From assembly GCA_021234535.1 (NCBI GenBank), contig CM037832.1, forward strand, positions 2,959,359-3,023,358: DNA of 64,000 nucleotides. The letters are read 5' to 3'. Positions 12,187 through 25,795 of the stretch are shown piece after piece; position 1 is the stretch's first letter, and each line of letters begins with the position of its first letter. A program made the position numbers and the translations under genes. This DNA is from Stichopus chloronotus (lineage: Eukaryota; Echinodermata; Holothuroidea; Aspidochirotida; Stichopodidae). The notes below the pieces were generated by a model. That model was not told the origin of the DNA. It saw only the letters and a program-made list of their open reading frames with translations, and did not search any database.

Positions 12187-15100
12187 GTCCCTGCTATGAC
12201 CAGGTCATGTACAGGTATGGTGAGAGCACATGGACGGATAGCCAAAGTTTTGAAAAACAGTCATCGTGAAGTCCAAATATGTCAAATATGATTTGATTTA
12301 CTGTAAACAAGAAAACTGGAGCCAACACTCAAATGTAAAGCGCATTAGCCGTACAAAACGCTGCATCATTCCTTGTTGCAGATTGGATGGCTTTTGGCCA
12401 CTTGAGGTATGCAGCAGCACTCGATACCAGTTATGACATGGGCAGAAGTTTCTGTAAGGAGACACCCCACAGGTAAACACCACCAGTCCAGCAGCCTGGT
12501 GCAGTCACATTATCATGAACTGCCATCCTCTCATGGGTACCTGTAGGGCAAATTCTGGTTCCCTGATTTCAGTTTGCTACTGTAATTACTTGTATGCCTT
12601 TTTGGTTAATTTTAGCAATGCCGTCAATGAGGACAATCACAACGTTTCGTTTCGCATTGTGTTACGCAGACGTTACAAAAGAGACAAGCCGTGCTTCGGT
12701 GGGCAGAGTCTGGCGATTCATCGCCAAAACAACTTTTGGAGGTGCAGCTAACCTATAATTTGTTCACAAAAGCCAGTAATTATCTGTTGAAATACAACTA
12801 TGCAGAGAAAAAAGAAAGACATAGCTATGAAAAGTGTCTGGGGCCTACTTATTTTGATTTTCCTTTTTTTTTTTTTTGCAGTCGAGAGGAATTGCAAGTT
12901 TTAAACATCGGAATGGAATAAAAGAAGGCAAACTAGGTCTGTTGATTGCCTGCTTGTTAAGAGGGTTCTTGCACTTTCTATGGAATCAATTTTCATGACA
13001 TTTCCAGGACCAAATAAAGAATTTCCTTCATCCTGGTATCTCACATACAGTTTTCAAATATAGCAAGAATAGGCAAAGCAATATGAAGTAAGGTGAGTAT
13101 TTTAAACGTTTAATACACAGTGAGAATTCATTTTGACATTACAATTGAGAGAGAGACACAATGCTACTATGTGAAAATTTCCACAACTTTTCCACAACTG
13201 CACACTTTCGGTAAATTTTGAAACTCTTCAGTTCTTGAAAATAATTTCACTCAATTTTCATGGCTTTTCCAGGGTTTCCATGATGGTGGAAACCCTCTGT
13301 TTGATGTTTAAAGTAAATTGATTTGTGGGATCTCTTGCAAATATTTCATTAGTGCAGATATTTCTCCATGATATGAAAAATTGTTTAATACTTGCAGTGT
13401 GAATTTATTGATGAATTCATTGATTTGAACTCTATTTAGACCATTGTGGTTCAGATATATGCAACACACAATGGAAAATGAATTCAAACACTGTAAAGAC
13501 TTAAACACAAAACACACACTTAAAGGGAAACAAGGCATTTGTTCTAGAGAAAACATTCATACTTTTAAAACCAATCTTTGTGGACACAGAATGATAAATT
13601 ATTCAAAAGAAGGATGGACAGTGGTCTTTCAGGAAATAAGTTTCTCACAGATAGAAATGCAGTTATTATTGTTCAATAATAATTTGTTCACTCAAACTTT
13701 TCAAAATTCAAATGATGCATCTTTCGTAACTCATCACATGCATAATGTTTTGAAGAGATGAAGCTTTTGCAGATGTTTATTGTTGAGACTGAATGGTTTA
13801 ACAATGATTAAAACTATTTTCTTTGTATGCCATGTTGGTATATCCTAAATGCCCTATTTCCCTTCAATACTCATGGAAGTAATTCTGTAAGGAGCAAATG
13901 ATTGCCATGCAAACAGAGTGTAGCAGAAATTATCCTGGACAGCTCGTAAATGCACAGTTGGCACAGGATCCGAAAGTCAAACTCAGGCACCGATAGTCCA
14001 CAGTCAGTGAGTCAGCAAGGTACCTGCAAAAAAACAACTTCTGTTCGGCTACAACTTCCTTGTGAAGTCACAATGCTACATTTTCCTTTGTACATTACAA
14101 TGATACCATGCATCTTACCTGCAGGCAATGACAATGAAGTGTTCTCAGTGAAGGTAAAAATACACCTCTGAAATTTGTTCGGTGAACAATGCAATGAGTG
14201 GGTTTGAAAAAGAAAAAAAAAAATATCTGTGAGAAGTTTTTTGTTACACCTACGATCTGTGTTAGCGAGACTTTGGATTTGGGTAGAAATTTCAGAGCCA
14301 GTCACTGATATTGTCAGTCAGGTTAAACCCGGTGCACTGGTGTTCGATGCAAACACGATTAACAAGGCTAATTCTATCTGGTTGTTCATGGCACAACCAA
14401 CATGCAGGATGTGGTAGTCCGTTTCAAAATTCAAGTTGTCCTGCCACAAATGGTCTAATTAAAACAAAAGATCTATTTAATTTTCTTGATCGTTGCACCA
14501 TGAGCACACTTGCAAATTTGCAATGTCTGCGATGCAACTTTCACTGAATCATTTCTGACCCTGAGATTCAAGCACGATGGCGAATTTCGTCGTCTGATGG
14601 ACACAACTTTGCGACAAATACGCGGTTGCCCTGAGGAAGTTTTCGGGCATCAGAGATGCCAGAACCACCACAAAACTTGGTAACTACACAGAGCATACCA
14701 CAAAAGACCTTCTCTTACAAGGACAAACTTGCCATATGGTCTGAACTTGCAACACTACTGAACAATAAATCTGCAGAGCAAAATCTGGCAGGTTGCCGAC
14801 AGAAAACTAAAAGACACAATCTTTTCTGTATTTTTTTTTCCAATGATACCTTACTGCCATATTGCCTTGTTTAACAGATGCAAGCAACTTGAGAATGAAG
14901 GCAACAATCATGCATATTGTCCTCCAGAAAATCTGAGACCTCTTTTAACAAAACACAACAGGTGGAGGGTGCATTTTAACCGCTGGGCCAGAGTGCTGAA
15001 AAGTGAAACTGATTCTACTTAACAAGTGCTTCACTTCACACCTTTCTTTTCCTTCTTTAATGTCAAATGTATTTGAATATGTTATGTGGACCTCTCACAA

Positions 15101-18100
15101 ACTTAGATTCTTTACAGCTGTCACCGACATGCCATTTCTCTGTTTCCTTTTCACCGATGAATCGCTACTCAAAGGAATCACTGTGCCATCAGATGTTTTT
15201 TTACTCCTTTTGCTCTTCTGATCCACAAAAGTCACATGACATTCTGAAGGCGCAACAATAAAGTACCAGTAAAACTGAAATGTACCGATTTGACATCCAA
15301 TAATTAATTGCGATAGTAGAAAAACAAATATTATGGCAGCACTTGTCTTTACTTGGTGTTTAGATTACTGAGATTCACAACCACACAAAATGTTAAAGTT
15401 TTATAGAAAGGTCTTCTAAAAATAAAAATGGGTGATTTATTGTCAAAGGAAAATATAACATGAAGTATTGCAAGCCAGAAACTTGCTACCCTTTTTACCA
15501 AATCAATTCTACCACTCTTCTATCACAAAATGACTGTTTCCCTTGGCATGGATCAATCCTCATCAGCAAAGGGTACAGCAATGAAATCAAAATTTCTGTA
15601 AACATGAATGTATCTGGATTTACAAGTGCATGATGATCTCGCAATCATGAGTTTAACTTGGCAAATTAAACAAACTATAAATGGAAGTCAGATCTTGAAC
15701 AAAGCATTGGTTGCAAAAACTTTTTTAAGAAATGCATCAGCTTTTTTACGCATGAGCTTTTTTTGCATTTAAGCTTCGTTAGATATGCCAGTATAATGCT
15801 TGATGTCTGTCAGGTAATTAGCATCCTGCAGCATAGCAGGTTCAAAATGATTAAATTACATAATTAGTTGATCACGTACATCGATGAGGGGGAAGTCCAT
15901 AGGAAGCACCTTTCAGAGTTTTCTATCAGTGAAGTATCTGAGATGCACAATCATCCCTAAACTTATTTTTGTAATCCCACACACAAAAATAAAAAATGTT
16001 AAAAGGTAAAACCACCATTTTGAAGTGACCTAAATATAATTTTTGCTACACTGTAATCTGAAGGAGAAAGGAAGTGGAGGTGAGGGTGTAAAGAGACCTT
16101 TAAGAGTATTACCACATGGGGGGTCTGTAAATTTCAGGAGGGCACCACCACTGTTTTACCACTTTTACATTCTTTGGATCGGTTACAACAAAAAGAAGTG
16201 AGGGATACAGCAGAAGAGAACACAAGTACAAAGAGGGGACTGCCAGTTGCTCATGCTTTGTCTTGTCGACAGAGGCTGTGGTTGATATGAATGTGTTAAA
16301 GTTGTGTCAGTGTGACAGGAGACAAGATTTCAGGTTGTGAAAATGTTAAGGGCAGGGGTTTCCATGATAGGAATAACAGGCAACATATTACTTGAACAAA
16401 AATATGCAGGAAGGAACAAAACAATGCAATCAAGCAATTGACATGAGACAAAATCTGCACATGACACTATAAGCACAGAATAATGTTTTCTTTGTCAGAG
16501 GGTGAGGGGTGAGTGGAGAAATTAGTATTGAACATAAAGAGGCATGGGATATAACAATTTTAATTTTAGGAGGGTTTAATTTTTGGTTTTTCTTTTCAGT
16601 GATCAGTCAACAAAGTGCTTCAAGGGGTAAACACAATAATGTAGTTGAAATTTCTTTGAGCAAACTTCTAAAGGGACTATCCTAATGATGGAACAAATCT
16701 TATCACAACCATTTTGAAGACATGGACTGCGTACATGGGAATAAAAAAAAAAAAGGATTGCAAAACCTGCAACGTCAAATATACGTAAGACAGCTTAACA
16801 GCAAGTCACTGACCCATTCACGACTGACGGACTGCACGTACGACATTCAGAAGACCATCTGCCGAGGACAAAACTTTGTATCAACCAACAGTAGCAAAGT
16901 GTGCTTGATGACTTTCACGATATTTTGTATTGCTACAATATTTGTGTTCAAACTGTTTCATTAAATACTTCAAAATTCCTCACAGTTTAAATTAAAATCA
17001 TGCTATGACAAGCCTGTATGTAAAACAAACAGAACATTTTCAAAAATTAGAGAGACACAAACTGTTGAAAGCAGTACCGAACTCATGCTTCAATAAAACA
17101 AAACCTAATGTGACAACAAACAAACTTCAAATATGTAAAAAAAGTTAACTTTGCAATAAAAACTTGATCACACTGGAGCAATCTTCCCTGCAGCCCAAAA
17201 AATTCACTACTTTTGTGGTACTTGTGTATTTGTGTATTTATTGACTTTCAGTTGTCAGGAGACATTGCATATTAAGGGCAGAGTCCGCACTTCCCTGCAA
17301 CTGACAAACTTGTACAAGTAGTTTAACAAAACTGGGAAAAAAAAAAAAAATATTGATTCACTTCTTCCATTTTTTATTTTTTCGTTAACTTGTCTTCTGA
17401 CGATCTCTTACAAAGGCTACATATGCTTTCTTTGTTTAAAATCAATCCAGAGCGAAAAATTTAGTAGGGATTTACACAAAGACGTTGAAAATAATGCTTC
17501 CCATAGCCTGAAAGCAAACCTCACGAAAACTATCACCCGTACCACACACATACACACTCATTCTCTCCAAAAGAGCAAAAAAAAAAAAAAAGGGCAAATT
17601 AGTCGATACAAGTACCGAATCGGACAAAGATGGTTGAAAGGGTAACAATAACCAAAGCAGTTTTGAAAAGTTATTGAAGGCAACTTTAGCAAATTATTTT
17701 TCGAGAGAGGAACGGGTACAGCGAGACCGACAGAGAGAATCATCCAACTGAAGAGATAACAACTAAATTGTGCTTGATTTATTACTTTGAAACTGATTAA
17801 AATGAACCAAAAAGAGGAGCTACTCAAAAAAAAAGGAAAGGCAGAATTTTTTAATGAAAGTCGCTAGTTGCCTCAAACAATGACCTGAATGGCACATGGC
17901 TTTGAGAATCTCTGTGTTTAACACAAAAGTACCTTTTTTCTATCAAGTTTTCAGATGATGACAAAAATTAATGGCAATAAAGAGAAAAAGGATTTACATA
18001 ATAGGCCGATGCTTCAAAGAAGTTGTTTACTCGATGATTGGAAACAGAAATTAAACTTCGTGGCTGTTTAAAAAATTGCTCCTACCTTTTTGTCGTCTGA

Positions 18101-18595
18101 GACGACTACAGTATTTGATCTTTTTTGAAGGAGGGCAGAAATTTTCGTGAAGTGGATGGCAAAGGGAGGGAGGAGAAAAAAAAAGGAGGGTGAGGGGAGC
18201 GCTTCATGATATGAAAAGAAGGATTCATACAGACTGGTAATAAAATGAAGGGTACACAAACACACACATGTACGCACAAAACAAGAACACTTAGGATGAG
18301 CAAAAGTGGACAAAGAAGAAAAAATTTAAATGTGGAATTTCTATGGAATTATTGCTACCATGATGCCATCAATTGGCTGATCCTCCAATGGAGGGTAAAA
18401 TTGCCTGTTTCTTTTCTTTCAGGTCAATTCCTGGCTGAAACAGGTCTTTTTTGAATCGTGATAGAGGGTCGAGATACTTTTACTAATTAAATAAGTGGTA
18501 GATGTCAGAAGCAAAGAATTTTATTAAATGTACAGCATTACAGAATTAGAAAGCTTTGCAGTTTCTAAATCTTTCCAACTAGGGCACCATCTAAT
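12187..18595. other. Non-coding DNA, no recognised gene
   Basis: This is AT-rich sequence with several poly-A and poly-T tracts (for example 12865-12880, 16742-16754, 17338-17350, 17578-17591). No frame shows a domain or a convincing exon with splice sites. No DEAD-box motif from the missing part of DDX1 was found on the minus strand. Confidence 0.5.
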
Positions 18596-18673
18596 TATAT
18601 GAACTGAAGGGATATATATATATATAGCACATTTTGAGCACATTGTTTGGAACTGTTGCTATTTGCTATTCCA

Positions 18674-18711
<38 letters not shown>

Positions 18712-18737
18712 TATATGTATATGTATATATATATATG
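18596..18737. repeat. (TA)n microsatellites
   Basis: There are TA runs at about 18612-18626 and 18679-18736, the latter with CATA and TGTA interruptions. They abut the left edge of a Penelope-like remnant. A third TA run at 19348-19376 abuts its right side. Confidence 0.9.
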
Positions 18738-19280
18738 TAACACCCCATGCAAGAAACCCCGATGTCAAATCTGTAAACACATCGTCACGGGCACCTCAAT
18801 CAGCATTCCCAACTTTTTTCATCCTTTCGGGCCCCTCATTTAAACTGCAACTCTGAAAATGTGGTATACCTTTTATTTTGTAAACAGTTGTGACAATGGA
18901 GTTTATGTAGGCGAAACCGGCAAAAATTCAGATTAAGGGTTAACAATCATAAGAAGTCAATTCGGGACAATAGCCGAGGATTTCCGGTAGCTGAACACTT
19001 TAATCTCCCCTTTCATTCCACGTCTAATCTCAAATGCCTATTATTAGCATCCAAGTTCAAGTCTAACATACAAAGAAAAATATCTGAAATCCGATTTATC
19101 CTCCGATTTAAGACGCACACCAATGGACTCAACAAGGACCTTGGACCACTCAACCATTACACCTTCCACAAAGACCCATAGCACTCCCCTGTCAAGCTTG
19201 TTTAACTATTTTCATTATTCTCAGTAGTCACTTTCCTTCTGGCTGAAGAAGACCCCAGGGGGATCGAAAATTTCCAATTT
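18738..19280 (+). pseudogene. Penelope-like retroelement remnant (GIY-YIG endonuclease end), frameshifted
   Basis: Conceptual translation in shifting frames gives, in order, a Cys cluster PCKKPRCQICK (from about 18745), VVYLLFCK (18861-18884), the GIY-YIG-type core GVYVGETGK (ending at 18924), then HKKSIRDNSRGFPVAEHFNL (from 18948). This order matches the C-terminal GIY-YIG domain of Penelope-like elements, whose reverse transcriptase lies upstream. At least three frame changes and internal stops break it, so it is dead. No reverse transcriptase region was recognised, so the copy is truncated at its 5' side near the TA repeat. After a TAG near 19180 comes GAAGAAGACCCCAGGGGGAT, probably element 3' UTR. 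Confidence 0.75.
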
Positions 19281-22200
19281 CTAACATTTTCACGTACTTT
19301 GTCAAGTCAACTACTGTATGCACTTACTTCATGTATTTATCATTACTATATATATATACATATATATATATATATAGATGAAAGTAAGAAGCCACCAGAC
19401 ACACGACATATCAAAAACAATCCATAAAAGTTTATTGAAACACGTTTGAAAACTGAATCATTAAAATCTTCCATGCAGTAAGATATTAAAACTGGTAAAG
19501 AGGTAAAACAGCAAGTGAACATACATATACCACGTTTCGAACAGGTACACTTTTCTTGTTCACGAATAAAAGTAGACTGACTCTAAGAATACATGCAACC
19601 ATAATAAAAAAACAAAAAATAACCAATATATATATATATATTGAATATTCATGCACACACATACCTTAATTACAGATGATTAAAGAGAAAGTAAACAAAA
19701 ATGAAAGAACGATTATTGCAAAAAGAAAAGGAGAGAAACATCTCCTCCGACTTTGCTTTGTCAGCAGATTTAGTTTTGACAAGAGCAAACCCACTGACCA
19801 ATGATTAGTCATCGTCACTGATTAAATGCTTTAAATACCAAACCTTTCACTGCAAAGTACTTGACTGTAAAATGCTGGCATTTAGTCGGACGGACATCAT
19901 GAGCTACAAACGTTACTTGTGAGCATTGCACGTCCCAACAACACGCAGCATTTACATTATTCAGTTGACAAACTTGGCTTTGTTCCACTTCAAGGAAATA
20001 AAGGTTGCAACTACATTTTTTTTTTTTTTCCCTGTTCCAATTGCTGTGTAGTTCTTTAAAAAGTGTGCGTCTTTAAAAATCATAGAATAGTTCTAGGCGA
20101 TGAAACCAACCGTGACATGACATGTTTCCCCATTGACTACAAACTCTCAAACGGACGGCAAACTGTTTTTATGTGACATATGTGTGGTCGAAATTGGTAT
20201 CCTCGTTGCAAGATGGGAAAGAATGCTTGTTTCAACTTCGCATTCATGCTGGAGGTTATTACAATGGAACCAAATGTGATCATTTGAAATCAGAAGTTTG
20301 AGGGAATTCAAATTTCTGGTATCAAGTAACCCATTTTTCGAGGTTACATCTCTCGTACCTTTTAAATACAAAACTAATCAAAGCTCAAAAGGATCGAACT
20401 GAATCACTAATTTAATTGAAACAAGCACTAGTTCATTAAAAGGATTTCAGAAGGAACACTTATGATATCAGATACCTTATTCCAAGAAAGAAAAGCTGAG
20501 GAAGTGTAGTCAATGTTTTTCTCTTTTGCCTATGCTTAGGTTTGGACAGGTTAACCTTAGGTTACCTATTGGAGTATACTAGAGTTTATAGCTCTGCCAC
20601 TCCAAGCATGTGATGCTTTCAGGATGGAAGAAGAGAAAACTTCCAGATGGGCTTGCGATTTTTTTTCCTGATAATAATGATTTCAATCAAACAATGATTA
20701 AAATCAAATAAATTAGAATCATGATTCAGCAAGTGATTGTAATCATCTTGATTAAAATGACACAACCCTGGCCACCAGTCGTGAAAGTGCAGCAAATTTT
20801 GCCATCACATACAGAGATTGCACATGATTAATTTTATGAGGATCACTGTTACAGCGTTGATAAAATCCATGTTCCTGAAAATCGCAGCCAGCAGTCGATC
20901 TCTGTAGCATTCGGTTGAATCCTGCACATAGTCCACACAGTATTTATACATACAATGACCTTTCAGTAAAAGACAGGTGAATCATGACAAATGAACACAA
21001 TTGTATGGTTTTGCCGTACGACAAGTTCTGTCCAATTAGGGGAGGCAGCTATGATGACGTGCTAAAGTAACATGTGACGTCAGTAATGTTGCAAGTTTAA
21101 CAGAACTGATACAGGTTAAATTGTATGCTATATAAATGGACACACCATCAGAGCAAACATGTCAGAACATTGACCAGAAATGAAGACAGTGAAATTGTTC
21201 CTAGTGCAACAGCATTTGAGTGGCTGGCTAAATCACTTAAGACATCTTATGTAATTCAACCAGAATGCAATGCACTGTGGTTGCCATGGATACAACCACA
21301 CTTCATTACAATGTACTGTACAGTTCTGACTAACTGCTCACATTATCAGTAAACAATTTCCCCAAAACAGTTCTGTCCTGGAAAATTTCTCCCAAGAAAT
21401 TTCACTCTATGACAACCTCCCCTGGACAATTCTATCCCAGACAAGTCCCAAGCCTGAGAACTTTCCCTCAGACAACTCTCACCCATCAATCCCTTCAGGG
21501 AAAGGTTTATGGTTAAGGAAAGAGTGTAGGGGAATTGCCCTGGGGGGGGGGATTTTATTTGGGGGAGAAATTGTCCAAGAACAGGTCACAGTAAGTAAAG
21601 AGCAAAAGCACTGAGTTACAGAATACACTACACTGACATTGCATACCTCAAATATTAACACTGTCTATGCCTATTTCTTGAGATATACCTTCACAGCTTT
21701 TACAAAATCTGTGAATACTGACTGATTCCATAACAACCATGGTTCTACATTAGAAACAGTAGCTTTCTTAAACTGTACAAAGTATACCAACATACCAAAA
21801 TAAGTCAGCCCAAGCTTCCTTCCATCACAGAGCTGTTCTCAAAAGCGTTTTTGGCGGTTTGATCCCTTTTGGACCAAAACAACATTTGACCTCCGCCGAA
21901 AGGAACAGGCGTTTTGCACTGAATGTAGTGCACCAAATATGGGACGGTTCATGCATACCTTTTTGAGATACCTGTTTGAGGGCAAGGCATCACAAACAAA
22001 TATACATCGCATACTCAACACACACACACAAGTGTGATCACACAGGGTTACAGTTATCATCAAAAGAAAAGAGAATACAGCACATGGTAAGTTGAATATT
22101 CCTAATTAGAAGAGCATTGTTTCTTTCCTGTGAGTGACAACTGTGCACTGAACAGTAATTTTACTTGTATCTAGTACAGGTTTCAATATGAAAATTCAAG

Positions 22201-22627
22201 TGTATCTTGAAAGGAAAGACAATACTAGCCTTTACATCCCATAGACACTGTCCTATCATTTGCTTCTTACCTAGTTCAAAAATTTTTTATTTTTGTTACT
22301 TTAACTTACTTTTTGTGCATGGTTATAATGACAAATTTAGTGGTGTTCCATTGTGTCTCATTATGCTATGGAAATTAAAGGGAAATCGTGCATTTAGGAT
22401 ACACTAACATGTCATGCAACAACCAAAAAGTCAAATGACTTTGTGATTCGTTGCTAATACCTCCTTCTTCTTTTCTCCGAATACAATCGCGTTGAACAAA
22501 AGCGACCGAGGGAGGAGGTGGAAAGGGACATATCAAAATGAAAAACAAAACACATGAATGTAAACCACGTATGAAAGTTGTGGTAATAAAGAATGCAGCA
22601 TATCTCATAATTGTCCCATGGGACAAT
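19281..22627. other. Non-coding DNA with TA microsatellites
   Basis: There are TA runs at 19348-19376 and 19627-19641, and a run of 10 G at 21542-21551. No frame resembles a known protein. The stretch 19380-19600 may be further element 3' sequence, but I cannot assign it. Confidence 0.45.
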
Positions 22628-23229
22628 TCAAATAACAGAGATCATCTTCTCAGCAACTACTACCAATTTTAACAGTTTGACAGTTTTAGCTACATCCAGT
22701 TGCTGAGATATCAGTCTTAATATGTTTTCATACTTTAACCTCTGGTGACCCCAGTGGACCTTTAACCCCCATGGAAACAACAGGGATCGTCTACTGACAA
22801 AATGGACTACCAACACACCAACTTTGAAGTTCCAAGCACTGTTCCCTTCTTGACATACCATGTTTACAAGGTTTTCGAACTATGTCCTCCACTGACCTCA
22901 AATGACCTTTGACCCCCATACAAAAAGCCAGACATCATCTATTCATCAAGTGCTACCAATGATAAGAGGTGGAAGTTCCAACAAAATTCCATAGCTGAGA
23001 TATCTCCCTTGACAGTTTTCATATTAGATGGTCTGGTGACCTCAAAAGACCTTTGATCTCCATGAAAAACAATAGGGATCATCTACTCACAATGGACTAC
23101 CAATGCACCAACTTTAAAGTTCGAGTACCTTTCCCTCCTTGAGATTTCGTGTTTACAACCAGGACATCACATACACGCGCACACACACCACCACCACGTA
23201 GATTCCTTGCCTGCCTTCGACAAGGAATC
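22628..23229 (-). repeat. Degenerate tandem repeat with DR1-like motif, CA tail and terminal hairpin
   Basis: Successive units share a GACCT(C)-AAA-GACCTTTGA-C-CCAT block (about 22740-22770, 22895-22920, 23038-23060) and an ACTACCAA-GCACCAACTTT-AAGTTC block (22804-22836 and 23096-23125). The exact 12-mer TGACCTTTGACC is at 22903-22914. The array ends in a CA-rich stretch (23170-23200) and then a perfect 9-bp hairpin, GATTCCTTG...CAAGGAATC, at 23201-23229. The array at 53.87-54.39 kb has the same order of parts, so the CA tail plus hairpin looks like a true element end. Strand is arbitrary. Confidence 0.7.
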
Positions 23230-23235
23230 AAAAAT

Positions 23236-23600
23236 AGATTTTACCATTGTTACACCATTTAGTCTCATCAATAAAGATCTGCAAAAGGTTCATCTCCTCA
23301 AAACATTATGCATGTGATGAGCAACAGAAGATGCATCAGTTGAATTTTGGAAAGTTTGGGTGAACAAATTATTGTTGAGCAACAAATAACTGAATTTCTA
23401 TCTGTGAGAAGTGTATTTCCTGAAAAGAAGGTCACTGTCCTTGTATATTTTGAATGATCAGTTATTCTATATCCACACACATTGGTTTTAAAAATATGGC
23501 TGTTTTCTGTAAAACAAACACATTATTTCCCTTTGAAGAAAAGTGTTTTTCTTTGTGGGCCTAGTAATATTATACTTCATATGGACTTAGACAAACAAGA
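23236..23600 (+). repeat. Interspersed repeat, uninterrupted copy (empty site)
   Basis: This stretch starts around ACCATTGTTACACCATTTAG and matches by eye the sequence on both sides of the 2.3-kb transposon at 31309-33630 (left flank 31231-31308, right flank 33631-33900). Here the two flanks are continuous: ATTATGCATGTGATGAG at 23305-23321 corresponds to the point where the other copy is interrupted. It serves as the paralogous empty site for that insertion. Confidence 0.75.
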
Positions 23601-25660
23601 TTCTTGGAAACTTTCATTCGTTTGACAAATATAGTGAAAATAATTTTAAAGCATTGTCTCACTGTCAGACAGATAAAATTGTGATAGCGCAAGTTGTACA
23701 GTATCCTGACCCACATTTGTGGACATAACCCAGTGACTGCACACATCACTCACAAAAGACAATGACATGTGGGTAACAAAACTAAAATGCCATGCAGCAC
23801 TGTAAGAAAAGGGGAGGGGGTAACAATACCCTGAAATGACAATGCAAAAGAATGTGCGAGGACCTACGAGAACACCAATGAGTATTTCTAAAGGAGTACC
23901 TCCATCATCCACTAATGCAAGAATAGCTGGCACCTTTAAGTTCCACCCTCATAATGGTGATCAACAGTGCTATAAAGATTTCATCAACTATTACTTCTAC
24001 CTTTCAAATGACACAGAGATGAACTGTTATCATCAGTTTCAAGAGCAAGACTGATGACCGACGAAAAGCAGAAGCCCTCAGACAAAGGTACCAAAATTCA
24101 CTACATGCCACTTGACTGAAACAGCTCCATTCCATAGCCCAGTGGTATTGCTCTTGTACATTGCTCATTCAAAGTACCCCTATGAATAATTTGACACGCA
24201 CGAGGCAACTTCCACATCATTTTACGAATCCTCCAAAATTGCTTTGATTACCATCCCATTAATCCTCTTCCCAACTCCCAGTCCCTCCTCACATTTTAAT
24301 GCCATCCTTCTTACCATAGACATTGTTTTTCTTCCCTCAAAAGCATGGAAAGCTACAACATAACAACATAACTTGGTGCAATCACCTCTGACCTATCTCA
24401 GTGTACATTTTCATAACTCAGACAAGCACCGTTATCTAACCCACGAGTGGGCTCAAATTTCCTCGTCAGACGAATAGACAGACGCAAACGGAGAATATGT
24501 TGATTCCTGGGGACATTCCCCAACCGATCCTCCCTCTGAACCCCAAGCTGACAAAGTTTATGCCATTAAACCTAATGCACTATTACCATTTGTCACATTA
24601 TTTACAAAACTTGCAGAACCCCCCAGTACCGTGGCAAAGTCATACCAGCATCTGTCAGAGCAATTGCAAAGCCAGATGTCTGCTTGATTTCAACTAGCAA
24701 CCATTAGATATTACAGTCTCAACACCTGCCAGAGTTGAGCTCCATTGCAGAGGGCGCTACAGTAGAAATAAAATTTAGCATTTGAATTGTGTGTAAATTG
24801 AAAATTAAAGGACAAGTTCGTATTGAATATCAAGGATAGTTTACGTTGATAACCACTTCTATTTAACATGATTATCTGAGATGGCTTTTTCTAAGCAATT
24901 TTATAAAACAGAGAACTATTATCAATTTATTGAACCTAAAGTTGGTTCACAGTCATTAAATTACTTCAAGAAGCTAATACACCAAAGATTCTGCAGCAAA
25001 TGAATATATATACACTCTTGTCCCAACTGGTTTGATCTCACCAGCTCTCTGAACTACCAACCACACCCAAAAAGAACATACATCATACATGACTGATAGA
25101 GAGAATACAAAGGAGCTAATGGATAGGTTGAGTCTGACAGAAACTATTGTAGAAGTGAAGTGGATTGAGATGGATCAAGCATCATGTGTTGAGAGGAAGG
25201 TGATGAACCTCTGACAGGAGCATGGGGTATGGAAGTGGATGGCATAAGAGGAGAAGGAAGACTGATGCTCACATGGAAAGGTATGGGGAAGAAATTAAGC
25301 AGTCATTTTGGTATAAATGAGGAGAATGATAGAGACAGGAAAAATTGGAAGTTGGTTTGATGTCCTTCAGTTAGTGATTCTTTTATCATGTTTAATTGAC
25401 ATAGGACTTAGAGACAAAAACAACACATGCATCTTTTCAGTCGCAGCATGTGACCTATTCTCATAACTGTTGTTTCTTCTAACATGTGAAATTGGCTACA
25501 AGATGGTGGCACTATGACACAAATACGATACAACTACATTTACAGTTGCGAATGTCACCATGACGCCAAAAATGCTGACATGAATATATCATGACCAGGA
25601 CTGAATGCTTCGACCAATCTGTACATCTAGCGCCACAGTCCTGCGCTAAACATACGAACA
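23601..25660. other. Non-coding DNA, no recognised gene
   Basis: Open frames on both strands (the longest is 95 codons at 23646-23933, minus) lack domain motifs. No downstream DDX1 exon was found here although it lies on the expected side. Confidence 0.45.
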
Positions 25661-25666
25661 GTGTTT

Positions 25667-25795
25667 GCCGGAGTTGAAGTAGAGGCTGCTCTCGACCTCG
25701 AAGTCTCAGACTTCGAGCAGCCTCTGGGCGTGCATCCTCGTAGCGCTACAAGCCTTTGTTCAAGGTCACTCTTAGCCTCGACTTCAACACCGGCG
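25667..25795. repeat. Nested inverted repeats (strong hairpin potential)
   Basis: The outer arms are GCCGGAGTTGAAGTAGAGGC at 25667-25686 and its near reverse complement at about 25774-25795, which reads AGCCTCGACTTCAACACCGG. Between them is a perfect palindrome at 25697-25717: arms CTCGAAGTCT and AGACTTCGAG around a single C. GAGGCTGCTC (25682-25691) pairs with GAGCAGCCTC (25715-25724). The region is more GC- and CpG-rich than its surroundings. It could be a foldback element or a structured transcript. No target duplication was identified. Confidence 0.75.

Noticed and set aside
18634..18856. Frames rich in Tyr-Ile repeats around 18.7 kb.
   Set aside because: They are translations of a TA microsatellite; only the part after 18738 has meaning, as a Penelope-like remnant.
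23646..23933. 95-codon minus-strand frame downstream of the DDX1 exons, considered as a helicase exon.
   Set aside because: It lacks PSRELA, GTPGR and DEAD motifs and has no convincing splice boundaries.
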